A DNA stretch of 64,000 bases, from contig NW_013546924.1 of NCBI RefSeq assembly GCF_000711695.1, positions 1 through 64,000 on the forward strand, read 5' to 3'. This DNA is from Tilletiaria anomala UBC 951. Its lineage: Eukaryota > Basidiomycota > Exobasidiomycetes > Georgefischeriales > Tilletiariaceae. Numbering within the stretch: the first letter of the stretch is position 1; the number at the start of each line of letters is the position of its first letter. The notes under the pieces were generated by a model. That model saw only the letters and a list, made by a program, of their open reading frames with translations. It was not told the origin of the DNA and did not search any database. The position numbers and the translations under genes are program-made. Shown here one piece after another: positions 21,335 to 31,558 of the stretch.

Positions 21335-24300
21335 TCACCTCGGCAAGGTAGCTCTCCCAATGCCCATGCCGACGCGGACGAGCGTCTCAATCGCCGCATT
21401 GGAGTTGTCCAAGAGATCCTCGTCGAGCACGCAGCGTCCCTTCTCGAAGCTGGAGCAGGCAGAGAAGGTCAGACAGCGCACAAACATGCACTGTTGGAGG
21501 AGTTACTCACATCAGAACGATTGTGGACCCGCCGAACTTAAAGTAGCCAAGTTCGTCGCCGCGAGCGACGGAGTCACCCACTGCCTTGGTAAGCACGGTG
21601 GATCCGACCATCATCGCGCCGACGCAGACAGCAAAAAACCTGCCAAATTGGGGGCTGTGAAACTCGACAACCACCCTGATATTCTCACCATAGACGTCAA
21701 TGGCGGAGCGGATAGCCATCTATGAAAGATGCGATGGCAGATGTCAGTCTGAATGCATCATCGGTGAAGCATATCTAGCAAGACCCACAGGATTGACAGT
21801 ATAGTCTGGAGGCGTGAAGAGACAGGGATAGTTTGAGCTGAAAGGACACCACATACAGCCACACACGTGCATCGACTCACATTGACCCTCGATCGGAGTG
21901 ATCTGATGAACGACGGCATCGGCAGGACAGTGGAAACGATGATAGTCCTGCGGTGCGAGACGGAAGATGCACAATGCGCCATCCTTTAGAGCGTTTACTT
22001 TGCCCTTGTACTTGTCCCCTAGCAGCGCTTCTACAGAGAAACCACGGCCCTTGATCCAGATGCGTGTCGCTTCGTTGACGCTCTCGAATGCCATCATGCG
22101 GCAGTCTGCGCCGCTGACCAGCCTGGTCGCGTGCGCCGGCTCAGCGATGGGGCGTGCGTCGGGCTTGAGCTTGCGGTAGAAAAATTCATTGAAAGTCTTG
22201 AAGCTGTCGAGTGGATCGAAAATCTCTTCGATGTTGAGATTGTGGAACGCGATGAAAGGCGCAATCTCGCGCACCGAGGCTGGGTCGTCGAATTTGACGC
22301 CTTGTTTTATCGACATGTTCTTGAGCATCTTCTTGACGCGTGCACTTTCCATGCGGGACTTGGCACCCTGGTACAGCAGCCGGATGCCCAGGCGCACGTA
22401 CACCTGCATCTTCTCCTCGAGCAGCTCGCCTGATTGCCGGTCCTGCACGATGATGTTGGCGCTGTTGGCACCCAACGCGTAGCTCCCTTGGCTGATCTTG
22501 GTCAAGACCTTGGTGTACCACTTCCTGTGCGCTTGATTCGCTGTGACAAAGTTGCGGACGAGCATCGAGTCGACTCGACGCCAGTCTTGCGAGGCGCATA
22601 CAGCCAGATGCGTGACAATGTCCATTTCGCCTTTGCGATTCAGCCGGCCCATGTGGCACAGCGGGCAAGACTTGAGCTTGATCACCTGCTCCACTTGCCC
22701 GCTCTCGACGGACTCCGAAGCGACGTCGGACGCGCTCGACACAGTCCTCACAGGTGTGGCATGTGTGCCAGAAGCAGACGAACCACTTGTCATCGTCGTT
22801 GTCATCGACACCACGGACAGGGCTGTGGAGGATATGTCCTTTTCCAACAGTGGTTTGAGCATCGGTGCATTCGTCGTCTTCGTCTCGCTGCACTCGAGCA
22901 CTGTGCTCGGGACGGGCACGGGCTCATGTGCAAGGCACGTCTCGCTCAGCGTCGGCGCGTCTGACCCGGAGAAGCCCATCGCTCGGAGTTGCCGATCGAT
23001 CTCCAGCGCTGGTGTGCTTGCGCCACTTTCTGTTTCGCTGGAACGCACACGGCGCTTTTGAGACCAGGGCTTCTTGATTTCCTCCTCGAGAACGAGGATC
23101 GCCTCCTCAAAGGACAGCTCATCGCCGTCCTCCGCGCTCTTGCCGTACCTTTGGAACCAGGAGCGGATCGTCATGCTCGAAAGGGTGGAACCAAGACTGT
23201 CAAGCATGGTTGTAAGTTCCAGTTCGCTGAGAGACTTGCTGTCGTTCGTATCATACTGCAGCAAGAGGTGTCGCCAGAAACTCTGGCGCAACAGGTCATA
23301 CGGCGTAAACTTGGCCTTGACGGAGATTTTCGGCGCCTGCTTTCTCCCAAACTTGACATCCTCGTCGTGTTCAGTCCTGTGCAGCGACAGCGTGAATGAC
23401 TGCATGCCCTGCTCGGCAGTTGTCCAGTCGAGATCAGCAGCATACAGCCCCGTCGCCGGGTCGGGCTTGGGCGCCAGCTCGACCAGTTCGGAGATCTGGA
23501 GCTCAGTGCCACCGACAAAGTCGTGCGAGCTCATGCGGTCCCAGTCGTAGATCGCAAACTTGGCCATGAAGCCAGACTCGTGGCGGCGGACGTGGAACAG
23601 CAACTTTTCGTCCCAGACAGGGTTCAGGGAGTGTCGAACGACACGCGTGCGGAAGATCTTCTGGCCGAATGAAACGATCGCGAACGGATCCATGTCGAAG
23701 CTGATCTTCGTGACTACAAGGAGAGCGTGCAGTCGTCAGTGTAAGGGTGAGGTGGCCCAAGGACGCCTCTTATGTATTGAACTTCACTCACCATTCTTCC
23801 AGAGCGGCAAATTGTGCGCGCCTTGCACCTCCATCATGACGATGCCGATAATGTCCATACCCATCTCGGCCTTGAACGCAAACTCTTCCGCAGCCCTTCG
23901 CCCGGCGGTCATCTTGCGTCGAGGCTTTTTGGGCTTCCTGACCTTCTGCAGCCGTCCTTTCGTCACACCATCGCCACTGCCGCTGCCTTCTGTACCTGCA
24001 GCATCTTGTGAACGCGCCGATTGGAGCGAGGTCGAAGAGCTGCTCCTGCCCATCTTTCCGAAGAGGCGGCGCTTGGTGGGTGCCGGCACGCTGTCGATGG
24101 GCGGTGTTGATAAGACGACTGGTTCCTGCGGGGTGGCGAGCGGCCAGATCTGGTCGCTGTCCATCCTGGTCAGGCTCGGCACGCCAGCGATGCTTTGGTA
24201 ATGCGCGCGATATATGTCTTCGCTCTCCGTTCCGGTGTCCGTTTCGCTGCCGGCGTCATCCCGGAGCGGCCTGCTGCCGCCGTCGCCGCCGTCTTCTTCA

Positions 24301-25442
24301 TCATCAGTGAGCAGGATTTCCTCGTCCTCTTCCGATCCGCTGCTCAAGCCGTCGTCGATGAATGCTTCCGCAGCGGACGCCGTACCGAGCGACTGATCGG
24401 CAGGCACGCCACGTACGCCCAGCGCTGCATCGGAGGTGTTGGCGAGGAGCAGCTGGTGATACACGTCGTCGACGTTCGCGTGGGAAGCAGGGGGAGCAGA
24501 AGGCGGCAGAAGACCGACCTTGACTATCAGTTCGCCGCTGACCTCTCTGCGGCGCCGATGCGAGACGACGGGGATGGTGATAGGCTTGGCGTGCTCCCAC
24601 GCAACGCTTCCCACTTCTGTGGTGGCCTCCGAGCCGTCTTCTCCGGGTGAGGCGGTCGCCCAACTTTTGACAGGCAACGAGCACTCGCCGAGGTAGTCGT
24701 CTGCGCTGAAGCGGTCCTTGTCCCACAGCACAAACTCGAGGGCGCGGACAACGGCGTGAGATGCCCCGGACGGGTTAAGCACGGCCGAACCGGGCGGCGG
24801 CTCGAGATTGGCAGTGTTCACATTTGTAGCAAGTCTGTGCAAATCTGGCTTTGCACGCTGCTGCTCCTGCCTAGATGCAGCGTCTGTGGGGCTGGGCGAG
24901 GCGGAGATTGAAGCTTGGGCGCTCGTAGTCGCGGAAGCAGGGGCTACATTCGCCTCAGAGGGATTGTTGTTGTTGTTATTGTTGTTTCGCTTCATGCGCA
25001 TGGGCTTTGGCGCCTTTCTACCAATGACACGTGCGCCCGCTGCCGCACCCTTTGGAATCTTGCGGGCTGGCTGCAGCAGGTACTTGCTTGCGGCTCCAGA
25101 GAGTGAGCGCTTGTACAACGACCTGCCTCCGCCGGGTAATACGCCTTCTTCATTGGTGCCAAGCCATACAGGAGTGACGTCTAGATCAAATGTGGCTTCC
25201 TCCGGCTTCCACACCGGGTTGACCGTCTTGGAGATAGCTGGTGTCTGGCGCTTGCTGCTCGATGAGCTGTTGCTAGAAGAAGGCTTGCTCGAGCCCGAGG
25301 CTGACGGGGTAAGGTTGACGCCGGGTATGCTGAGCACCACGTACGGGTCCGAGGTCTTGCCATGACGGTCGCGCCCGATGAGGTTGTGTGCTGCGACGAT
25401 CTGCACCCGCAGCCGTGCGAGCACTTGCTGAGCATCCGCCAT
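21335..25442 (-). CDS. PSD2: Phosphatidylserine decarboxylase proenzyme, PSD2 type (C2 domains)
   Basis: It converts phosphatidylserine to phosphatidylethanolamine in the endomembrane system. The five exons are 25442-23792, 23713-21881, 21805-21789 (17 nt), 21719-21511 and 21449-21335, giving 1,274 aa. The N-terminal C2 domain (VQIVAAHNLIGRDRHG, SDPYVVLSIPG) is interrupted by Ser/Asn-rich sequence. A second C2 domain spans the exon 1/2 junction (LPLWKNVTKISFDMDPF, RHSLNPVWDEKLLF). An EF-hand-like helix pair (YDTNDSKSLSELEL) follows. The catalytic domain has FNEFFYRKLKPDARP, PQDYHRFHCPAD, YYTVNP encoded through the 17-nt exon, and FGGSTIVL, where the GGST Ser is the self-cleavage site that becomes the pyruvoyl group. 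Confidence 0.93.
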
Positions 25443-26583
25443 GGCGTTCTGCTGTGTACCAGCCGGTCCTGCCTTGGTGTAGCTCAGGACTGCCGGCTGT
25501 TATCACCGGCGCTTGCTGGCCTTGGTCAATGGTTCTGGCCCGCGGACCGGTTTGTGCAGATACAGTTCCTTGCAAAGCAAAAGGGAAAGCGAAGAGAAGC
25601 GAAAAGAAGAGAGGAACGCAGGTTTGACCATGGGCGTGACCCGCTGTGCCCCATCAAGATGATATGGTTCTTGCTTCAATGCGCGGACCCGCAACAGGAA
25701 AAGCTATGGTCATGGCTATGTCGAGTGGCTAAGTGGGGTCTCTGTATGGAAGAACGTAGAGCGAATAAAAAAAATACGTTCGCTGTACAGAAAGAAGCGT
25801 CCCCATATCTATGGCAAGCAATACCCATTCTGCTGACCTGGACGGACACAGCGTGCGGCATTCACAGCAAGATGAGCATTGTTGGGACGTTGCCGTGTGG
25901 ACTCGGGACTCCGAGAGACGATCACTTGAGGTGACCATGCGGCACTGTACTACACTGGTCACACACTCCACACTCGGGCCACCACGATCAAAGCCATGGA
26001 AATTGAATGCCGCGGCCATCCCTAACGGTGGGCTTCGACTGCATTATCACCACGGCGCTTCTCATCAGAAGATCCACATGTGGACCCTCTCACTCTCGCT
26101 CTTTCCTACTTCCAACTCCCACGGTTACATGGCTCGCTTGGATCTTGGCGACTGGATCAGGACATGAGAAGACATGGCCACGGAACCAAGAAACAACATG
26201 CGATGGGGACAATGCAATTGAAATGAGCCGGGGGATATGAATACATGGACTGCGAATCAACAACGCCTTCTCGAATGCGTGTACATACCCTTGGTGTTCC
26301 AACATTCAAGACATCTGAACAACCAGGCATGAAGGACAGTACCCAAGGCATCCATGGCGAAAAGCCTGTCTGGTTGCAGGCGCAGATTTTGGCGAGGCAA
26401 GCCGGAAGGGAAAGCGCAGGGGGTTGACCTACGTCTCCAGCGCAAAGAATCCCGTCGCGCCCGCCTTGCTCTCAGGTACCGGCGCGCCCGAAGGCCCCAG
26501 CGGCATGGACGGCGCGCCTGGCGACTCGAGTGACGTGTACATCCCAGACGTGACTGCACCGCCAGACGGTCCGGCACCCCCCG
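25443..26583. other. Intergenic between PSD2 5' end and ketopantoate-reductase-like 3' end
   Basis: This 1.1 kb separates two minus-strand genes and should hold the PSD2 promoter and the neighbour's 3' UTR. At 26430-26590 a minus-strand frame stays open (…SGMYTSLESPGAP… to a stop) next to the end of the neighbour, so part of it could be an alternative last exon. Nothing else is called. Confidence 0.4.
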
Positions 26584-28195
26584 TCAAGGTACCTGCGGGC
26601 GCCGCCTTGTGCTGGCCGCATCGCTGTCTGCTGGACTGGCAGCATCTGTTGTTGCTGCTACCGCCGCCGCCGAAAGAACCACTTGCTTGCTGCGCGCAGC
26701 CTCGATGGCGGCCATTTGCGCAGGGCGAAGTGCAGCGACGATAATGTCCAGGTGTGGCGTCTGGACTGAGTGCAACCTCGCGCGTTCCCTCACCGCTTCG
26801 AAGATCGGGACGAGTTCCATTGGCCGACCAGCTGTAGTGGGTTCAGGTTCGGGGGAGGTCAGCATGTTTGAGACAAGAGGTGCAATGGACCGAAATGCGC
26901 CGTGTTCGCTCACCTTCTAGGTCTAGTAGAATGGAAGGCTTGAAGTTTGGCTGCAGCTCTTGTCTCCCTCTCTTGACCTCGGCAGACTCAGCAGCCAAGG
27001 CTGTGCCACTGAGGCTGCCGCTGTCATCAGTACACTCCCGCTGGACAACTGCAGTGGTCGTCGGCGAACTGGGGATCTCCTTCTTCTGTTCAGCGGCATG
27101 TTGCGCGCTACGCGGGTCGCCATTCTGCCCCTGCGCTGCTTTTTTATCGCCCGCACGGTGCTGCATCTGCGGTGCCATATTGAGCGTGATGTTGATCGCG
27201 TTGTCGACGCTGCTGGCTGGCAGCACGTCCTCACCATATCTGCAGGCGCGGGCGACGTACAGAACTTCGAACATCGTGCGACGCACGACGTCAATGCTGA
27301 ATGGCAGCGACGCCTCATCGATCAGCTTGGCGAGAGGCTGTCGCGCCAGCACCGCCAGGCCACCCCAACCCGTGTTCCACAACAGCTTGCGCCAGCGCGC
27401 AGGCTGGATGTCTGACACGGGCGATGCACCGCCACCGCCTGCACTGTAAATGCGAACAAAGCTTTCAAGCGCGGCTTGCGCATGCTGGATCTCTGTGACC
27501 GTATGAAGGGCTGTTGAGTGGACAGTAGGTGTGGCGTGGCTGTTTCCCGAAGGCGGTGTCGGGAAGAGTCCCATCTCGAGCTTCTCTAGCAGGCCGTGTT
27601 CGATGCGTCTACCGCCATCAACGAGGTTGCACCCGACCCACGCACAGCAGCTGACGACGCCACAAGCGAGCTTTTCCCGCAGCACGAGCGTCTCGTACAC
27701 CTCGTCTTCGATGCCGATGCCGTTCTGGATAAGGATCAGCAACGGACCAGCTGAGCCGGAATGTGGCGCCTGCAGAAAAGGCCGTATGGCTTGTGAGAGG
27801 GGAGCAAAGTCTGGCGTGCATTTGGACGTGCATAGGATGTCTGCATTGGAGAGAATCGATTTCCAATCGTGTCAGTCATGGTCGTACCGCATGATAGACA
27901 TCTTTGGCTGTTTCGACTAGTTAGAGGCCGTCTAACACGCACAATCATACACTCGATCCAGCGCCTCTGCTGGAGTACGGATGACTCGATGTGGCTTCCA
28001 TCCATCCTGATCGCCATACTTGACGCTTCGAATGTCGACGCCGTGCTGCTGGACAGCATCGTAATTGCTTCGGGCGACCGCTGTCACTTGGGCTCCGCCG
28101 CGCTCCAGGAGCAGCGAGTAGAGACAGCCCAACGCGCCAAAGCCGATCGTCAGCACCTGCGGTGCCGGCTTGGTGGATGGTACCGAGGAGAGCAT
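26584..28195 (-). CDS. 2-dehydropantoate 2-reductase-like protein (ApbA/PanE family)
   Basis: Family members reduce ketopantoate to pantoate with NADPH for coenzyme A synthesis; fungi have several divergent paralogues, so the substrate is uncertain. The three exons are 28195-27943, 27840-26914 and 26831-26584, giving 475 aa. The Rossmann motif GFGALG is near residue 20, and YILCTSK (crossing intron 1) carries the likely catalytic Lys. LIQNGIG and the C-terminal domain motif LLWNTGWGGLAVLAR are present, as is the Asp-containing SILLDLEAGRPMEL across intron 2. At 475 aa it is longer than the bacterial ~300 aa because of a Ser/Gln-rich insert before SILLDLE. The C-terminal ~35 residues are poorly constrained. 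ATG 28195 is the first in-frame ATG. Confidence 0.82.
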
Positions 28196-28793
28196 GGTAA
28201 GATTTGTCGGGGGCTTGTGGGAAAAGCGCGCCGGCTCTGTCTGCCGGAGAAGCAACTGGCGAGGTGGACCCTTTTGACACGATGAGGTCACAACGGGAAG
28301 TGGGATCGAGCTCAAGCGAGGACCGTCATCAATACATTCACCATTCCCTCTCGCTGTGCTTTCGGCCGAGATATTCCAGAGGGTGGGGAGTTCTTACTTG
28401 CCATTCGGCAGGTTGGGGCTGCAGTCGCTCGGGACTGGAAGTCGGGGCTTCCAACAGCGCAGGCTGAGGGACCCAGGACGAGGCGGATGAGGACGATCTT
28501 CTTGTGGACGGGTTGACAGCGACAGCGAGTACCCAGCTAGAGTGCCGCAATTCTTTTCTTTATGACACCTGCAGCATTCTACAATGATTCTATCTTGTTG
28601 AACTTAGCTCTTGGACTGTTGCAGTTGCTGATCCAATCCGAAAAGTTACCGTCCTCAACGTGTCAGATCCAGCGGGGAGAAGTGGTCCTCACTTGAACCT
28701 GCGGCTGCGGTCAGATCCATTCCTTCCATTTATCCATCCGTCGTCGACCCTGCCGACCTGTACGCAGCGACAGACACAGCACCGACTGCTTGG
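28196..28793. promoter_or_regulatory. Shared divergent promoter region KPR-like/CBR1
   Basis: This ~600-bp gap separates divergent starts. No coding signal or nameable motif was found. Confidence 0.35.
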
Positions 28794-29936
28794 ATGATTT
28801 TCGAGCAGCTTGTCCTCGTCTCGTCCATCCTCATCACCTTTCTATCCCTGCTGCTCGCACTCAAACTCGTCGCGCGATCCACGCCTGCCGCTGCCTTTTT
28901 CCATCCCCTTAAAGATCTCGACGAAGCGACGAACATCATGTCGGACAACACTCAGATCCTGGCCTTCATCATCGCCATCATCCTTGCCCTCGGCGCCTAC
29001 CAGCTCATCTTGACTCGTGCGAGTGCGTGTGCTGAGCAATAATCGGTGTCCCGGCTACCAAATCGGACGTCTACGCTGATTTGGTTCGTATCTCCCTTGC
29101 AGAGGGAAAGCCCATCCTCGACCCAGCGAACTGGCAGAAGTTCAAGTTACTCGAAAAGAAACAGATCTCGAATAACACTGCATTGTGCATTTCTGAAGCA
29201 CTCCAGAATATGCCCTTTCGTTATTTTGCTGACGAGGATACTCCCTTTCTGCTGAAATAGGTATCGATTCTGCCTACCGCATCAAGATTCCTACCTGGGT
29301 CTTCCCATCGGTCAACACATCTCTGTGCAAGCCGACATCAATGGAAAGAAGGTTGCTCGCAGCTACACGCCGACCTCCTCAGATGACGACCGCGGGTTCT
29401 TTGACTTGGTCATCAAGTCGTACCCGCAGGGCAATATATCGCGAGTCTTTGGCGAGCTTAAAGTGGGCCAGTCGCTCGAGTTCAAGGGTCCCAAGGGCCA
29501 GATGCGCTACTCTCCCGGTCTCTGTCGCCGTATCGGTATGATTGCAGGCGGTACAGGCATCACGCCGTGCCTGCAAATCATCCGCGCCGCGATGAAGAAC
29601 CCGGACGACAAGACGCGCATCGACCTGATCTACGCGAACGTCAAGGAGAGCGATATCCTACTCCGTGAGGAGCTCGACCGGGAAGCCAAGGCGCACCCTG
29701 ACAAGTTCACCGTGCACTACTTTCTCAACGAGCCGCCTGCGGGTTGGCAGGGCGGCACCGGCTTCGTCACCAAGGAGGCCATCAAGGAGAAGCTACCCGC
29801 TCCCGCGGACGACATCAAGATCCTCATGTGCGGCCCCCCACCGATGCTCAACGCCATGAAGAAGCACCTCGAGGAGCTCGAGTACAAGAAGCCCAGGACT
29901 GTGTCCAAGCTCGAGGACCAGGTGTTCTGCTTCTGA
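28794..29936 (+). CDS. CBR1: NADH-cytochrome b5 reductase
   Basis: This FAD enzyme passes electrons from NADH to cytochrome b5 on the ER or mitochondrial outer membrane. The three exons are 28794-29022, 29103-29184 and 29261-29936. The FAD motif [11 protein letters not shown], the NADH motif [10 protein letters not shown] and CGPPPM near the C-terminus are all present, and it ends in the family's typical VFCF. The junctions recreate ISNNTALYRF and LPIGQHISV. Two in-frame starts are possible. ATG 28794 gives 328 aa with two hydrophobic segments. ATG 28938 gives 280 aa with the single anchor [17 protein letters not shown], the usual family form. The short form is the more conservative choice; both may be used for dual targeting (inference). 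Confidence 0.93.
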
Positions 29937-31558
29937 ACCATTCTGAGAGGCTGTCTATCGCCAATCTGGACACTTGCATCCACCGTGGCATGCCATGTGA
30001 GGGCGTGTCTGCACGCTGACGATGATGGCAGGATAGATGAGCCATGGGTAAGGCGGGCAGGACGGGCGAAGATGGCGAGGGGGATAGCTCAGGGCTGCCA
30101 GGTAGCGCGCATCTGGGCCACAATGTGGCGTGACGATGAAGCGCTGAGTGGACATCCACTGTAGCAGTGATATGCAAGCAAGAGACAAACGAGCACAATG
30201 AGCCGCTTGGCTAGAACGCGTGTAGAGCCTAGTACTTGTCACACCCAGCTTTGACCTGATACACTGCTTTAGAGCTTTCGAAGCCAACAGAATCAATTCG
30301 TAGCTATTCAACTTTGCAATTATGTACGCCAGAAGATACGCTTCTATAAATTGAGTCGGTGGGGCCGTGAGCGCTCTCGATCACGCGAGGGAACGGAAAA
30401 GTGACCTTGCATGTCGGCAGATTTTTCGCTCGCAGCTCGCATGTACATGGTATACAGGCGGATAGAGGCAAGTCCACACACCAACGCGTTTCGTGGCCTA
30501 TGCAGTCATGAATTCATTCCGCTTCACGTGCCGTGAAACCTGAGTCAAGAATGCTGTATTGGCCATGATGAGATAGTACCGCCAGACGAAAGGGGCAAAA
30601 GCGTACCACCCGACGAAGAAGACAAAGAGCTTGAGGCTAGCACGAAGCAGGGTTCCTCATGCCTGCGGCGCTGTTCGGCCTTCGCTTTTGCGCACAAATC
30701 AAGACTTTGCGGGTGGAGGAAGATCAGTCTAGAGCGTGCTTGCGTGTCGACTGCGTGGGGTGTGGTGGGAGCGGGTGGTGGCGCTGCACCGCATGTTCAA
30801 CAGCGCTGATTCCTCTTTCTAAAATACAACAAATAATGCCTTATGATTCTGACAGAGTCCCATAGATTCGACGAAGAGAGTTCGACTCGCTGCGGCGGAC
30901 CATATACACTTGACGAATGCATCCATGTCCCTCATCGAGGGCTTCTGAGGAGTGCACACCATTCCCGCCCTGCAACCACGAACCCTCGATGATGCGGATC
31001 AAGCCAACCGGGAATCCTTTATGTCTTTTGTTGCCTTCATCATCCTCCGCGAATGCTAGGGGCATTATTCAACTCTGAAAGTAGTATGTTGCAATGCATG
31101 AAGAGAGGCCATCAAGACAAAGAGTCTGCTGGAAAAGAAAGGAACAATTCGTGCAAGCTGCACGTGGGTGCTGGGTAGTTGAGAGGGGCCAACTTTATAT
31201 TCCCTCGCTGCTGCTCTCGCTCAAAATTATTTCTTTAAAAAAATCATTCGCATCCCCGTACCAGCGTTGTAATCATCACATCTTCGGCTGATTCATGTTT
31301 AGGACACTTCAGCACCTCAGCACTCATTAGCATCCCATATATAGGTTCCATCCAACTGGGACAGCTGGCTAGAGCAGCGTACCAGGAACATATTCTTCCT
31401 CGTCGCTGCAACAACGCTGATTCGGGCAATAAGTTGCGATTGCGGTCCTAGGCCAAGCGGACTCAGAAGTGCAACTGCTCGAGGTTGGTTGAGCGGGGAA
31501 GGCACAGCCCGCCGACTATCGCTCCAACCCCGAGGTCCACATTCGATCCTGGCTCGAT
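29937..31558. other. Intergenic 1.6 kb, possible orphan exon inside
   Basis: There is no complete gene here. On the minus strand, 30508-30640 encodes a frame (LKLFVFFVGWYAF then WRYYLIM) with a hydrophobic stretch ending in a stop, which resembles the last exon of a small membrane protein. I could not find a convincing first exon. The rest probably holds the 3' UTR of CBR1 and the promoter of the next gene. Confidence 0.3.
30508..30640 (-). CDS. Possible terminal exon of a small single-pass membrane protein (partial model)
   Basis: The minus-strand frame reads RASLKLFVFFVGWYAFAP, then FVWRYYLIMANTAF and a basic tail ending EFMTA and stop. Composition is that of a short mitochondrial or ER membrane protein with one ~25-residue hydrophobic span. 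Upstream in this frame there is a stop before any ATG, so an intron would be required, with a weak acceptor near 30645. I do not recognise the family, and it could be chance. Confidence 0.25.

Noticed and set aside
17968-25442. MDM35-like and PSD2 proximity as a phosphatidylserine-metabolism gene cluster
   Set aside because: Both touch phosphatidylserine metabolism, but cytochrome c lies between them, orientation alternates as everywhere else, and nothing shows co-regulation.
30880-30960. TTCGACTC sequence as a possible tRNA T-arm
   Set aside because: No acceptor stem, D-arm or anticodon arm can be folded around it.
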